From contig CAMNRH010000007.1 of assembly GCA_946552115.1 (NCBI GenBank), positions 41,751 to 105,750 on the forward strand: a stretch of DNA of 64,000 nt. Reading direction: 5' to 3'. The notes below the pieces were generated by a model. It did not search any database and was not told where the DNA came from. It worked only from the letters and a program-made list of their open reading frames with translations. Shown here piece by piece: positions 19,070 to 30,370 of this stretch; within the stretch, counting starts at the first letter, position 1; each line of letters opens with the position of its first letter. This DNA is from an uncultured Lachnospiraceae bacterium. GTDB taxonomy: Bacteria > Bacillota > Clostridia > Lachnospirales > Lachnospiraceae. Both the position numbers and the translations under genes were made by a program.

Positions 19070-19116
19070 TTTTAGTGATTTTTGGCAGAAGTGAAAAAGA
19101 AAGGAAAATTTAATCG

Positions 19117-21138
19117 ATGAAAATACAGCTTACAATTTCTCTCTTAGTGTCTGACAGAATCGAAACGCTGGGGAGGTGTCTGTCTTCGCTGAAACCGCTT
19201 CTGAGGGAGCTTGACAGTGAATTAATTGTCGTGTATACCGGGAAAGAGCCGGAGACAAGAAAGCTTGCAGAGCAGTATACGTCCCATATCATACCCTTTA
19301 CATGGTGCAATGATTTTTCAAAGGCCAGAAATGCGGGACTTAATGAGGCAAAGGGAGAATGGTTCCTTTATCTGGATGATGATGAATGGTTCGAAGATAC
19401 GGAGGAGCTAATTCAGTTTTTTAAGAGCGGCGAGTACAGGCAGTACCAATCGGCAGATTATATACAGCGGAATTATCTGGACTGGGAAGGGATTTCCTAT
19501 TCAGATGCTTATGTCGGACGTATGTGCAGACGGTTTCAGGAAACCCGGTTTGTTTATCCGATACATGAGAATCTAAAGCCGTTTCCGGAGCCGTGCAAAA
19601 GGTTTCAGGCGTTTGTTCATCATTTTGGATATATCGGAAAAAAAGATGAAGAAGTGCAGGAGAAAAAGTCTGACAGGAATCTGTCTCTGCTGATAGAAAG
19701 GCTTGAAACAGAGACGCCGTCGGCTCATCTGTATGCGCAGCTGGCGCAGGAGTATGCGGCTATTCGGAAATATGACGCGGCAGTCCGGTATTGCAGAGAG
19801 GGGCTTGAGCTTGCGCTGAAAGAGGACAGGCGGGATTCCCTTGAGATGTGGCTGCAGCTTGAGCTTCCGCGTTTGATTTCAGGAAATGGAGATTTAAAAG
19901 GCGCGCTTGAGGAGGGAGAAAGCATCCTTTCCTCACTGAGGCTTGAGGAGGTTGGAGAGCTTAATTTGGCGGTTATGCTGGCTGGTTTTTGCTGGGATTT
20001 AAAAGAATATGAGAGAGGACTTAAATATGTTCTTCTCTATAGGAAAAGGCTTAAATATCTGCGGAGGCATCCGGAAAAGGCGGACGCTCAAAACGGAATT
20101 ACAGTGACCTTTGCCGGAGCGGAAAGGCAGGCTGCGGAGCTCTATATAAAGGGACTGTTTTTTGCATCAGAGACAGGAGATTATGAGATTACAGAAAAGA
20201 TTCTGTCATGGATTCCGTGGGAGGATAGAGTGCAGATGTCCGCCGTGTATAGAAGTCTGGAGGAATGGAAAAGACAGTATAAGGCTAAAGCGGAAGAGAT
20301 TCTGGGCAGCTATAGCAGACTTACGTCGGATAATTTCTATGTCAGCCTCCAAAAAGCATATGACGCGGAAAGACAAGGGTGGATGCCGGAGGCTGAGCGG
20401 TTCTGGGAGCTTTGTGCTAAGGAGTGTCCGGAAGGGTTTCAGGAGCAATTGATTAGAATGGCAGTAAAAAATGGATTTTCTTTGAAAGTACTGCTGGAAA
20501 AGATGTCGCCTGAGGCGTGGGATTGTTGTACACAGATGCTCGCGGAGCAACTTGAACTTCCTGAGCAGGCAGGATTTTATAAAAGGATTTTGCCGGAATT
20601 ATCTGAGTATCCGCTTTTTAGAGAGCGGTTAAATCAATGCTTCTTAGAAAGGCGGCTTACAAGAGGAATGCCGGAGCCGTCACACTTGGCGGCGCTGTTC
20701 TCTGATTACTGTGAAAGCGTGATTGCTGACGCAAAGATGCTGTACCGTGGGGAGGTACTTGAGGATCCGGACTCTTATCTTCTTCCGGTAAAATATAAAT
20801 TTGCAATTATAATTAAAGATGCTTTGCAGCTAATCGAAGCCGGGAAATTTGCAGAATGCGTTCCTCTTTTGACGAAAGCCCTGCATATTTATCCGCAGAT
20901 GTCTGTCGCGGTGAGTCATCTGACCAGATATTTGAACGAAAGAATAAAAAATCCGCCTCAGACTGTTTCGGAGGAATTTCATGCTCTGGGAGGTCAGGTA
21001 AAGCAGATGCTTGCAGGATTAATGGGCGGCGGACAGTGGGAGGAAGCTTACGGCGTAACGGTACGTCTTATGCCGTTACTACCTGAAGATATGGAAATTC
21101 TTCGTTTGAAGCAGAAGATTCTTAGAAGTGGTTCTTAG
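19117..21138 (+). CDS. Tandem paralogue of the preceding GT2-TPR glycosyltransferase
   Basis: IQLTISLLVSDRIETLGRCLSSL, DFSKARNAGLNEAKGEWFLYLDDDEWF; collinear with 17066..19069. Confidence 0.85.
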   Translation: MKIQLTISLLVSDRIETLGRCLSSLKPLLRELDSELIVVYTGKEPETRKLAEQYTSHIIPFTWCNDFSKARNAGLNEAKGEWFLYLDDDEWFEDTEELIQFFKSGEYRQYQSADYIQRNYLDWEGISYSDAYVGRMCRRFQETRFVYPIHENLKPFPEPCKRFQAFVHHFGYIGKKDEEVQEKKSDRNLSLLIERLETETPSAHLYAQLAQEYAAIRKYDAAVRYCREGLELALKEDRRDSLEMWLQLELPRLISGNGDLKGALEEGESILSSLRLEEVGELNLAVMLAGFCWDLKEYERGLKYVLLYRKRLKYLRRHPEKADAQNGITVTFAGAERQAAELYIKGLFFASETGDYEITEKILSWIPWEDRVQMSAVYRSLEEWKRQYKAKAEEILGSYSRLTSDNFYVSLQKAYDAERQGWMPEAERFWELCAKECPEGFQEQLIRMAVKNGFSLKVLLEKMSPEAWDCCTQMLAEQLELPEQAGFYKRILPELSEYPLFRERLNQCFLERRLTRGMPEPSHLAALFSDYCESVIADAKMLYRGEVLEDPDSYLLPVKYKFAIIIKDALQLIEAGKFAECVPLLTKALHIYPQMSVAVSHLTRYLNERIKNPPQTVSEEFHALGGQVKQMLAGLMGGGQWEEAYGVTVRLMPLLPEDMEILRLKQKILRSGS

Positions 21139-21180
21139 AAATTATTTAAAAAGTGGTGACCTGGAATCTATAAAACGATA

Positions 21181-21212
21181 AAAAACGGCGTCCCCAAAGG
21201 GATACCGTTTTT
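21181..21212. terminator. Rho-independent terminator between convergent genes
   Basis: AAAAACGGcgTCCCcaaaGGGAtaCCGTTTTTTTT. Confidence 0.8.
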
Positions 21213-21216
21213 TTTA

Positions 21217-23130
21217 TTAATATTTATCATTGTTATTTACAAAAGGAACGGTAGTCGCCGGAGTGTACACCGGTTTCTGAGCCGGACTTGTAAAATCATC
21301 GTCGTTATAGCTCTGGAAGTCATTTGCTGCCGGGGCAGGCGGCTCAATATCTGTAATGTCTCCGGATAAGCCGGCGTCCATACTGATATCCGTATCTGTA
21401 TTCCTATCCATGTAGGAGGCTGTCACAGGCTCTGGCCCTGCGCTCATTGGGGAGGATATTCCTTTCAGCTGGAAACGTTCCACAAGAGTTTTAAGGAGAG
21501 TAGACTGGCTGAACAGTTCCTCGCTGGCAGCGGCGCTTTGCTGTGCGGTTGCCGAATTTGTCTGAATAACAGAGGATATCTGGTCGATACCCTGTGTAAC
21601 CTGCTCGAGGGCTTCTGCCTGCATGTCTGTCGCCTCTGTAATCTGCGCCATGTTTGTTTCGATTGTCTGCGCACTTGAAACAACCTTTAATAATGAAGCC
21701 TGTGTATCTGCTGCAATCTGCGTACCCTCTGCCACAGCAGCTAAAGAGTTGCTGATTAAGGCGGTGGTGTTCTTTGCAGCTTCCGCGCTTCTTGAAGCAA
21801 GTGTTCTTACCTCGTCGGCCACTACGGCGAAGCCTTTGCCTGATTCTCCGGCGCGGGCTGCCTCAACAGCGGCATTGAGTGCAAGGATATTGGTCTGGAA
21901 AGCAATATCTTCAATTGTTTTAATAATTTTTTCGATTTCATTGGAACAATCATTAATTCTTGTCATGGCGTTTACCATAGATTCCATCATCACATTGCTG
22001 TTATTAACCTCAGCGCCGGTTTCTGCAATCAGGGTATTGACGTCGCGCGAATTGTGGGCGGTCTGGTTTACCTGACCGGACAATGTATTTAATGTAGCTA
22101 CTAATTCTTCTACCGCGCTTGCCTGCTCGGTTGCACCCTGGCTTAATGCCTGCGCGCCGCTGGATACCTGGTCGGAACCGCTGGATACCTGATCGGCCGC
22201 TACATGGATTTGTCCAAGAGCGTCATTTAAAGATTCAATAATCTTATTCCCCGAATCACGGATGGATTCAAATTCGCCCAGATAATCCATATCCATAGTG
22301 ACAGTGAAATCACCGTTTGACAGAGAATCCATTCTGGCACAGATATGTGCAATATATCCGGATAATGTCTTTAATACAAAGCGCAGATTCTCCGCTAATA
22401 CGCCCAGCTCATCCCTTGATTTGTATGTAACCTCAGAATGCATATTGCCATGTGCCATTGCCTTGATTGCATCCTCAATTTCGGCAATCGGATGTGTAAG
22501 CCCGCGTATGATTCTGAGTGACAGGATAATTGTAAGTATAATGCTGACCGCGGCGAGGCCGAACAGAATCGACATGCACAGCTTTTTCATGGATGCGCCT
22601 GATGTATAATATTCATCCGCCATTGCCTGTGATTCGTCAATGACATCCTGCAGTGCAGACTGCAATTTGTCGGCCGCCTCTGCGTATTCGGCGTTCATTA
22701 AGACAAGTGCTTCTTCTTTATTTCCGCTGGACAGAAGCTCTGTTGCTTCTGTCCTTGATGCGCTTGTCTGCTGTGCGATAGACTGTACAGACTGCAGGAG
22801 CGAAGCATCTCCTTCATAGTCTGCCGCTAGGGAATCAAGCGCGTTGTTAAGCTCTGTAACATTTTGATTAATGCCAGACATAATAGACTGCATTGTAGAT
22901 TTGTCCGCGGCAGCGCTGGCGCGGAAGACATCCATCTCAATTTGCCGTGACTTTGACTGCGCCGTCATGGCGTCTTTTACCATTGGGTAAGGAGTCTGAT
23001 AGAAATTTTCCAGTCCTCCAAAAATACTGTTCATTCCAATAGAAGATGCTACGACAGCAATAATGTAAAGGATAAGCACTATAGCATATGATGTGAAAAG
23101 CCGGCTTCCCACTTTTAGGTTTTTTAACAC
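21217..23130 (-). CDS. Methyl-accepting chemotaxis protein
   Basis: N-terminal TM, HAMP-like region, and [58 protein letters not shown]. Confidence 0.96.
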   Translation of the reverse strand: MLKNLKVGSRLFTSYAIVLILYIIAVVASSIGMNSIFGGLENFYQTPYPMVKDAMTAQSKSRQIEMDVFRASAAADKSTMQSIMSGINQNVTELNNALDSLAADYEGDASLLQSVQSIAQQTSASRTEATELLSSGNKEEALVLMNAEYAEAADKLQSALQDVIDESQAMADEYYTSGASMKKLCMSILFGLAAVSIILTIILSLRIIRGLTHPIAEIEDAIKAMAHGNMHSEVTYKSRDELGVLAENLRFVLKTLSGYIAHICARMDSLSNGDFTVTMDMDYLGEFESIRDSGNKIIESLNDALGQIHVAADQVSSGSDQVSSGAQALSQGATEQASAVEELVATLNTLSGQVNQTAHNSRDVNTLIAETGAEVNNSNVMMESMVNAMTRINDCSNEIEKIIKTIEDIAFQTNILALNAAVEAARAGESGKGFAVVADEVRTLASRSAEAAKNTTALISNSLAAVAEGTQIAADTQASLLKVVSSAQTIETNMAQITEATDMQAEALEQVTQGIDQISSVIQTNSATAQQSAAASEELFSQSTLLKTLVERFQLKGISSPMSAGPEPVTASYMDRNTDTDISMDAGLSGDITDIEPPAPAANDFQSYNDDDFTSPAQKPVYTPATTVPFVNNNDKY

Positions 23131-23403
23131 GTTAATCTCCTCCTATATCCCTTATTATAGTTAAATATATGCCATACTTATCTTTATTTTATACCGAATT
23201 GAAAGGAATGTAAATAACCGTTTGAGAAAATCGTGTCGTTTTTTTGAAAAAAATTGAAAAAAAGTCTTTTCAATACAGAGGAAAAATGGCATAATTATGT
23301 TAGCATAAAATGAGTGTCTTATGATATATACATCTATATATGATATGTATTTGAATAAAAATGAATCATAATAGTTAATGAAAGAAACGGGAGAGGAAGA
23401 AAA

Positions 23404-24192
23404 ATGGCAGACAATTATAACTATACAGTTTATGAAAACCTTTATAATTATATGAATCAGCTTCTGTACCAGGTACAGACACCGTCCGTATATAATAATA
23501 GAAATGATACCGGCAGAGCAAGCCGTCAGACGTCAGATACAAAAAGCTTTGCCGATACTTTGAAAAATACAGTAAAGAAGATGGGCGTACCTGAAAGTAT
23601 GGATGCTATTTTTGAGGAAGCGGCCCAGCGCTATAACGTACCTGTAATCCTTCTTAAGGCGGTCGGAAAAGCGGAATCCGGCTTTAATGCCAATGCCGTA
23701 TCGCCGGTAGGCGCACAGGGGGTTATGCAGCTGATGCCGGCAACGGCACAGTCATTGGGAGTTACGGATCCGTTTGATGCAAGGAGCAATATTATGGGCG
23801 GAGCGAAATATATTGCAGAGAAGCTGAGCCAGTATAACGGAGATATCGACCTTGCGTTGGCTGCATATAATGCGGGCAGCGGGAATGTGGCGAAGTACGG
23901 CGGTGTTCCGCCTTTTACGGAGACCATTAATTATATTAAAAGAATAAAGGAATATATGGGGACGGATTTGACGACAGGGCAGACAGTAGAGACGGCGCAG
24001 GCCGCACAGGAACAGGCGGATATAGGCAGGGCGTCAGAGGTTTCGGACGGCCTTAGCTCGAGAAGCCTTACCGAGGTGATGACGCAGTTTTTTATGGCGA
24101 AGATGCAGCTTCAGCTTCAGGACCGTGTAAATGCTCTTGGTTCGTCGATTATGGGGACAGAAGAAGATGAAGAAAAAGATGTGTTTCTATAA
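23404..24192 (+). CDS. SLT-type lytic transglycosylase
   Basis: VPVILLKAVGKAESGFNANAVSPVGAQGVMQLMPATAQSLGV, LALAAYNAGSGNVAKYGGVPPFTET. Confidence 0.93.
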   Translation: MADNYNYTVYENLYNYMNQLLYQVQTPSVYNNRNDTGRASRQTSDTKSFADTLKNTVKKMGVPESMDAIFEEAAQRYNVPVILLKAVGKAESGFNANAVSPVGAQGVMQLMPATAQSLGVTDPFDARSNIMGGAKYIAEKLSQYNGDIDLALAAYNAGSGNVAKYGGVPPFTETINYIKRIKEYMGTDLTTGQTVETAQAAQEQADIGRASEVSDGLSSRSLTEVMTQFFMAKMQLQLQDRVNALGSSIMGTEEDEEKDVFL

Positions 24193-24363
24193 CAGAAAAA
24201 AGGAATAGCTGAAGTAATATTTGCATAATTGTGAAAATATTGTAAATGTTTTGAAAGTTCTAGACTTTTGAAAGCGAAAGGTGTATCATAACTATGTTTA
24301 AGCGTAAAAAAATATTAAATTTGGTAAAATACTAAATACATATAAAAGGAAGTGACAGATATT

Positions 24364-24738
24364 ATGTTCGGAAACACAATAGCGTTGGCGCAGAAGTCGT
24401 TAGACTGTCTGTGGAAGAAACAGGAGGTGCTTTCCAATAACCTCTCAAATATTGACACACCGGGATATAAAAGACAGCAAGTCAGCTTTGAGGACGAATT
24501 CAGGAGCCGTCTGATTGCTGCGGATAAGACGAAGAGTAACAGGAATATGCGTGAAGCGATTGAGGGAACAAACTATACGGTGTATTCGCGTACTGATTCG
24601 GCCCGGGTGGATGAAAATAGTGTGAACGCGGATGTCGAGGAGACGGAGATGACCCGGACATGGCTTCACTATAATTACCTTCTGCAGTCGATTACCTCTG
24701 ATGTTAAGAGATTTCAGACAGCAATTAAAGGACAGTAA
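24364..24738 (+). CDS. flgB: Flagellar basal-body rod protein FlgB
   Basis: LAQKSLDCLWKKQEVLSNNLSNIDTPGYKRQQVSFEDEF. Start revised to ATG 24364. Confidence 0.93.
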   Translation: MFGNTIALAQKSLDCLWKKQEVLSNNLSNIDTPGYKRQQVSFEDEFRSRLIAADKTKSNRNMREAIEGTNYTVYSRTDSARVDENSVNADVEETEMTRTWLHYNYLLQSITSDVKRFQTAIKGQ

Positions 24739-24785
24739 GGATAGTTTAGGTGAGTAAAACCGGAGAAAGGACTGGTACATAATTT

Positions 24786-25094
24786 ATGGAAGATATGTTT
24801 ATTACACCAATTCAGCCGATAAGCCTGTGGGGAGATGCAGGTCAAACCACAAAGGTAAAAGGGCAGGAGGGCATTGCCGCCTTTAAAGGAATATTTGAAG
24901 AGGCGATTAACAATGTAAAGACGACAGAGGATACGCTGACGAAAGAACAGTATCGTCTCGCGACAGGTCAGATAGAGGATCCGCATACGGTGATGATCGC
25001 GGAAAATAACGCGCAGCTCTCGGTAGATTTGCTGGTAGCTTTGAGATCTGCTGCACTGCAGACATATAATGAGATATTGAGAATAAACTCATAA
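24786..25094 (+). CDS. fliE: Flagellar hook-basal body complex protein FliE
   Basis: FKGIFEEAINNVKTTEDTLTKEQYRLATGQIEDPHTVMIAENNAQLSVDLLVALRSAALQTYNEILRI. Confidence 0.94.
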   Translation: MEDMFITPIQPISLWGDAGQTTKVKGQEGIAAFKGIFEEAINNVKTTEDTLTKEQYRLATGQIEDPHTVMIAENNAQLSVDLLVALRSAALQTYNEILRINS

Positions 25095-25154
25095 AATAAT
25101 TGGAAAGTTATTACGGCATATAAAATCAAAAAGAAAATAAGAGAGTTTTAGACG

Positions 25155-26783
25155 ATGAAAGAAAAAATTGCTCAATTAAAAGAAATGACTGACAAGCTGA
25201 ATGCCAGGACTAAAAAGATAATTATTGCCGGAGTAGTTATATTAATCGTTGGAGCGGTGGCGATAGCGCTTATTTTGAATAATCGGCCTTACGAAACCTT
25301 GTTTACCGGATTGAGCCAGGAAGAGGCTCAGCAAATTACTCAGAAACTGCAGGAGGACGGGATAGATTTTAAATATAACGGTGACTCGGAGATTCTCGTA
25401 AAAAAGGATGTTTTGGATCAGACGAAAGCGGCGCTTGTGCAGGAGGGGTATCCGAAGAATGGATTTACCTATGATATCTTTCGGAACAATGCGGGCATGA
25501 TGACGACAGATTCCGACAAAAATACATACAAGCTGTATGAACTTCAGGACCGTATTGGAGCTACGATTCGTTCCTTTGACGGTGTAAAGGATGCGAAAGT
25601 AACGATTGCGCTTGGCGAGCAAAGTAAATATGTGCTGAGTGATGATGAGGGAGAAAACTCCAGCGCGTCAGTAGTTGTTACAATGGAGGGCGGCGGTTCT
25701 CCTACGACGGAGCAGGTGTCCGGAATCCAGAGACTTGTTGCGAAGAGCGTGCCTGATATGGAGCTTTCCGAGGTTGTCGTTCTTGACGGCAACGGAAATG
25801 ACGTGTCGGTAGAAGTAGACGGCGGAACGGCATCCGGAGGAAACAGCTCCGACGCAGAAGAGATTGCCCAGGTAGTAGAGAATCAGATTGCCAATAACGT
25901 TATGAAAGTTCTTGGCCCGATTTATGGACAGCAGAATGTACGGGTTTCCGCAAGGGCACAGATTAATATGGAAAATCTGATGCGCGAAACGATTCGGTAC
26001 AGTACTCCGGAGAAAATTGACGAAGAAGATAAAACCGGAATTGTCAGCAATGAAAACCGCTATGTTGAGCGTGCGGGCGGAGGAGACACTGCGGGCGGTG
26101 TGGCCGGCGCCGAGACAAATGCGGATACGGCGGAATATAATACTGACAGCGACGATGACGATAACGGCGCATATAGCGAAAGTATCTCCAGGGAATATCT
26201 GGTAGATCAGATTAAGGAGCAGGGGCAGGTAAGCCCGGGAGCGTTAGACGACCTTACGGTATCGGTTGCGATTAACGGAGAGGGATATGGAAGCCTTCAG
26301 GAGAGACAGCTTCTTTCGCTGGTTGGAAATGCGGCGGGTATTGCAGCGGCAGATCAGAGAGATAAAATTGCAATTGTGAGCGCGCCGTTCAATGACGGAA
26401 CGAATGATGGAGACGAGGAAGAGCTCAGCGGCTTTGCGAGACTGGTTGCGGGTATTCCGTTCTGGGTATTTATCGTAGGCGCGGTATTGCTTGCAGTACT
26501 TTTGGGTCTTGTTATATTGCTGATGATCAGACGCCGTAAGAAAGCCGAGGAACAGGAAAGGCTTGAAATGGAAGAAGCAGAAGCCGCGGCAGCGCTGGCG
26601 GCAGAGAGCGCCGGAGAAGATATTCCTGAGTTTGATCTTAATGAAGAGCTTCAGGAGATTAAGAATGACAGAGGAATGGAGCTTAAGAGGAGTATCCGTG
26701 AGTTCGCAGAACAGAATCCTGAAATATCTGCCCAGTTAATTAAAAACTGGCTGAATGGAGGCGGTGGAAATGGAAGCAACTAA
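25155..26783 (+). CDS. fliF: Flagellar MS-ring protein FliF
   Basis: YETLFTGLSQEEAQQITQKLQEDGIDFKYNGDSEILVKKD...; two TM segments; C-terminal FliG-binding tail. Confidence 0.96.
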   Translation: MKEKIAQLKEMTDKLNARTKKIIIAGVVILIVGAVAIALILNNRPYETLFTGLSQEEAQQITQKLQEDGIDFKYNGDSEILVKKDVLDQTKAALVQEGYPKNGFTYDIFRNNAGMMTTDSDKNTYKLYELQDRIGATIRSFDGVKDAKVTIALGEQSKYVLSDDEGENSSASVVVTMEGGGSPTTEQVSGIQRLVAKSVPDMELSEVVVLDGNGNDVSVEVDGGTASGGNSSDAEEIAQVVENQIANNVMKVLGPIYGQQNVRVSARAQINMENLMRETIRYSTPEKIDEEDKTGIVSNENRYVERAGGGDTAGGVAGAETNADTAEYNTDSDDDDNGAYSESISREYLVDQIKEQGQVSPGALDDLTVSVAINGEGYGSLQERQLLSLVGNAAGIAAADQRDKIAIVSAPFNDGTNDGDEEELSGFARLVAGIPFWVFIVGAVLLAVLLGLVILLMIRRRKKAEEQERLEMEEAEAAAALAAESAGEDIPEFDLNEELQEIKNDRGMELKRSIREFAEQNPEISAQLIKNWLNGGGGNGSN

Positions 26784-27786
26784 TAATGTACTGACACCGG
26801 AGCAGAAAGCAGCGGCGGTTGTTATATCATTAGGAGCTGATAAGGCGTCGAAGATATATAAGCATCTGAGTGAAAGCGATATTGAAAAATTAACAATTGA
26901 AGTAGCGAAGGTAGGACGTGTATCACCAGAACAGATGGAGGAGGTTCTGGATGAGTTCTATAAGGTCTGCCTGACGCAGAAAGTTGTGACCGACGGCGGT
27001 ATGGAATATGCGAGAGCCGTGCTTGAAAAAGCCTTTGGCGAGGGAACGGCGCAGGCGCTTCTTGAGAAGCTGTCAAAATCATTGCAGATTCGTCCGTTTG
27101 AATTTGTGAGAAAGAGCGATGTGAAAAATCTCGTATCCTTTTTGCAGCATGAGCGTTCTCAGACAATTGCATTGGTTTTGTCCTACGCTGACACAGACCA
27201 GGCCTCCGCTGTAATCAGCGAGCTTCCGAAAGAAAAGCAGATTAAGGTAGTAGAGGCGATTGCAAGGATGGACAGCGCATCGCCGGACGCGATTAAGATT
27301 GTGGAGGAGTCGCTGAAAAAGCGGTTTGAATCTGTCCTTACGACGGCAGACTTCACTAAGATTGGCGGTATTGACTACATAGCGGACGTTATGAATCATA
27401 TGGACAGGGCGAACGAGAAATTTATCTTTGACGAGCTCGGAAAAGAGAATGAAGAGCTGGCAGAGACGATTCGTAAGAAAATGTTCGTATTCGAGGATAT
27501 CGTATCTATGGACAACAGGTCTATTCAGAGATTTATCCGTGAATGCGATGTTAAAGATATTGTATACGCTCTTAAGGGCTCTGATGATAATATTAAACAG
27601 CTTATCTTTTCAAATGTATCAAGCCGTATGGCTGAGAGTATTGAATCTGACCTTGAAGTTACGGTTAATGTACGTCTGAGAGATGTAGAAGAGGCTCAGC
27701 AGCGTATTGTCGGCGTAATCCGCCGTCTTGAAGAGGCCGGAGAGTTGATTATAGTTAAGAGCGGAAAGGATGAAATCATTGCCTAG
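26770..27786 (+). CDS. fliG: Flagellar motor switch protein FliG
   Basis: LTPEQKAAAVVISLGADKASKIYKHLSESDIEKLTIEVAKVGRVSPEQ; MFVFEDIVSMDNRSIQRFIREC. Start revised to 26770. Confidence 0.96.
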   Translation: MEATNNVLTPEQKAAAVVISLGADKASKIYKHLSESDIEKLTIEVAKVGRVSPEQMEEVLDEFYKVCLTQKVVTDGGMEYARAVLEKAFGEGTAQALLEKLSKSLQIRPFEFVRKSDVKNLVSFLQHERSQTIALVLSYADTDQASAVISELPKEKQIKVVEAIARMDSASPDAIKIVEESLKKRFESVLTTADFTKIGGIDYIADVMNHMDRANEKFIFDELGKENEELAETIRKKMFVFEDIVSMDNRSIQRFIRECDVKDIVYALKGSDDNIKQLIFSNVSSRMAESIESDLEVTVNVRLRDVEEAQQRIVGVIRRLEEAGELIIVKSGKDEIIA

Positions 27787-28537
27787 GATTGTGAAAGGCC
27801 CGGAAAAAGGGCAGGATATTAAACCCTTTGACTTTTTTGCAGGATTTAAAATCAGCGAGCAGGAGCCGATAGAAGAGACGGAAGAGGATCTTTCGGAAGA
27901 AGAGCAGGAAGCTGTATCTGAATCGGTGCAGGACGCCGAGAGGGAGATTCTGGAGCATGCAAGGCAGAAAGCGCAGCAGATTATACATGACGCTCGTGAG
28001 CAGGCGGAGATTCTCAGAGAAAAAGCCTACATTGAAGGAAAAGAAAACGGTCAGCAGAACGGTTTTCGGGAGGCACATGAGGAGCAGCGAAGGCTTTTGG
28101 ACGAGGAGCTTGCAGGACTGCGGAAAAGTATAGCAGATATAGTGAGCGATGTTTCGCATGAGAAAGACCAGATATTGGAGCAATACATAGACGATTTGAA
28201 ACGTATTTCGCTTGCGGTGGCAGAGAAGATAATCCAGACGAGCCTGCAGTCAAGCAGTGATATTATCAAAAGAATGATTCTTGTCGCTACAGATAAGATA
28301 AGGAAAAAGCAATGGGCGAAAATTTATGTCACAAAGTGTGATACCGGCATATCTATGGAAGTGGATACAGAATTTCTGGAAGCTCTGTCGAAGCTGTCGG
28401 ATAATATCAAGATTATTACGATGGACAACGGAGAGGACGGAACCTGTATCATAGAGCTGCCTGATGAGATTATAGATGCCAGCGTAAGCACACAGTTAGA
28501 AAACATCAAAGATATATTGAACAACGTAAGAGTATAA
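27770..28537 (+). CDS. fliH: Flagellar assembly protein FliH
   Basis: Position between fliG and fliI; coiled-coil ARQKAQQIIHDAREQAEILREKA; FliH/YscL-like C-terminus. Confidence 0.88.
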   Translation: MKSLPRIVKGPEKGQDIKPFDFFAGFKISEQEPIEETEEDLSEEEQEAVSESVQDAEREILEHARQKAQQIIHDAREQAEILREKAYIEGKENGQQNGFREAHEEQRRLLDEELAGLRKSIADIVSDVSHEKDQILEQYIDDLKRISLAVAEKIIQTSLQSSSDIIKRMILVATDKIRKKQWAKIYVTKCDTGISMEVDTEFLEALSKLSDNIKIITMDNGEDGTCIIELPDEIIDASVSTQLENIKDILNNVRV

Positions 28538-28551
28538 CTGAGGTGAAGCAT

Positions 28552-29853
28552 ATGTTTTCAAAACTGCCGGAATTAATCCAGAAGTCAGAGACGGTGAGCT
28601 ATATAGGGAAAATAGAAAATGTCGTCGGAATGGCCATGGAGTCATCGGGAAATCGTGCCAGTATCGGTGATATTGCCATGATTTATAATGAGGAAAAGCA
28701 CAGGCAGATACCGGTCGAGGTAGTGGGCTTCCGGGGAGATAGGATGCAGCTTATGGCATATGAGAGTATCAGCGGCGTTTCAGCCGGGAGCTTTGTGAGA
28801 AATACAAAGCGCCGTTTGAAGATACCGGTCGGAGAGTTTCTCCGGGGACGGATTATAGACGCGACCGGCAATCCGATGGATGATTTGGGGCCGTTCCCGT
28901 CGCCGAGATACTATTATGTTGAAAATACTTATATTAATCCTCTTAAGAGACCTCCGATTACTGATACCCTGGAATTTGGAGTGAAAGCGATCGACGGTTT
29001 GAATACAATCGGAAAGGGACAGCGTATCGGTATCTTTGCCGGAAGCGGCGTCGGAAAGAGTACGCTGCTTGGCATGATTGCGAAGAATGTAAAAGCGGAT
29101 ATTAATGTAATTGCGCTGGTAGGCGAACGAGGCAGAGAGGTTTTGGAGTTTGTTGAAAAGGATTTGGGGCCGGAGGGATTGAAAAGAAGTGTTCTTGTTG
29201 TTGCGACGTCCGACCAGCCGGCCATGCTTCGTATGAAATGTCCGCTTGTTGCGACAACGATAGCGGAATATTTCAAGGATCAGGGGAAAGATGTTCTTCT
29301 GATGATGGATTCTCTTACGAGATTTGCGATGGCCCAGCGTGAGATTGGGCTTGCGACCGGAGAACCGCCGGTTGCAAGAGGGTACACCCCATCCATTTAC
29401 GCAGAATTTCCAAAGCTTTTGGAGCGCAGCGGGAATTTTGAAAAGGGTTCTATTACCGGCGTCTATACGGTGCTGGTAGAAGGCGATGATACGAATGAAC
29501 CGATTGCGGATACGGTTCGGGGTATTTTAGACGGGCATATCGTATTGACAAGAAAGCTTGCAAATGAAAATCATTTTCCAGCGATAGATGTAAACGCCAG
29601 TATTTCCCGTCTGATGACAAATATTGTGTCTGATGAGCACAAGGCGGCTGCGGCAAAGATGAGAGACATTTTGAGTGTGTATTCTAAAAATGAGGATCTG
29701 ATATCGATCGGAGCTTATAAGGCGGGAACGAATCCGAAGCTTGACGGGGCGATTTCCAAAATTGATAAGGTGAATGATTTTTTGATGCAGAAGATTGATG
29801 AAAGCTTTTCTTATGAGGAGTCTCTGGAGACAATGAAGAGGATATTGCGATGA
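28552..29853 (+). CDS. fliI: Flagellum-specific ATPase FliI
   Basis: GIFAGSGVGKSTLLGMIA, ALVGERGREVLEFVE, LLMMDSLTRFAMAQREIGLATGEPP. Confidence 0.97.
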   Translation: MFSKLPELIQKSETVSYIGKIENVVGMAMESSGNRASIGDIAMIYNEEKHRQIPVEVVGFRGDRMQLMAYESISGVSAGSFVRNTKRRLKIPVGEFLRGRIIDATGNPMDDLGPFPSPRYYYVENTYINPLKRPPITDTLEFGVKAIDGLNTIGKGQRIGIFAGSGVGKSTLLGMIAKNVKADINVIALVGERGREVLEFVEKDLGPEGLKRSVLVVATSDQPAMLRMKCPLVATTIAEYFKDQGKDVLLMMDSLTRFAMAQREIGLATGEPPVARGYTPSIYAEFPKLLERSGNFEKGSITGVYTVLVEGDDTNEPIADTVRGILDGHIVLTRKLANENHFPAIDVNASISRLMTNIVSDEHKAAAAKMRDILSVYSKNEDLISIGAYKAGTNPKLDGAISKIDKVNDFLMQKIDESFSYEESLETMKRILR

Positions 29854-30302
29854 AGAAGTTCTTTTTTCCATTGGATACGGTGCTTAGTTATAAAGAGCAG
29901 GTATTGGACGGCCTTAAGGCCGAGCATGCAAGAATACTGGCAAAAGTCAGAGAATGCGAGCGGGAGATAGAGGAGCTGGAGGAGCTTCATCGGGCATGTA
30001 CCGCAGAATTTAGAAAAAATCAATTCAGTGGAATAAAAATTAATGAAATACATACATATGAGAATTACCTGGAGTCATTGGGACTTAAAATTCGTAAAAA
30101 ACAGGAGCAGCTTGAAAAGCTTCAAATAAAAGAAGAAGCGAAAAGGAATGAAGTAGTTGAGGCAAAGAAGGAAACCTCTTCTATCGACAAGCTAAAAGAG
30201 AAAAAGAGAGCCGAGTATAATAAGGAGCTTCAAAAGGAAGAGGAGCAGCTTATTGAGGAATTTGTAGCTACGAAGAGAGCAATGGCAAGGCTTCTTGTAT
30301 AA
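29850..30302 (+). CDS. fliJ: Flagellar export protein FliJ
   Basis: Overlaps the fliI stop; coiled-coil about 150 aa; FPLDTVLSYKEQVLDGLKAEHARILAKV. Confidence 0.85.
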   Translation: MKKFFFPLDTVLSYKEQVLDGLKAEHARILAKVRECEREIEELEELHRACTAEFRKNQFSGIKINEIHTYENYLESLGLKIRKKQEQLEKLQIKEEAKRNEVVEAKKETSSIDKLKEKKRAEYNKELQKEEEQLIEEFVATKRAMARLLV

Positions 30303-30370
30303 TCAGGGTAATACTGCAATTGCAGATTACTATATATTTTTAAAATATTGATAGAAAGGAGGAGATTCGG

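Noticed and set aside
21713-21800. Possible gene conversion among MCP signalling domains
   Set aside because: Similarity is limited to the universally conserved hairpin region; protein-level conservation explains it.
23221-23280. A/T-rich TTGAAAA...TTTTCAA dyad upstream of the lytic transglycosylase gene
   Set aside because: Low complexity and no consensus promoter or operator could be assigned.
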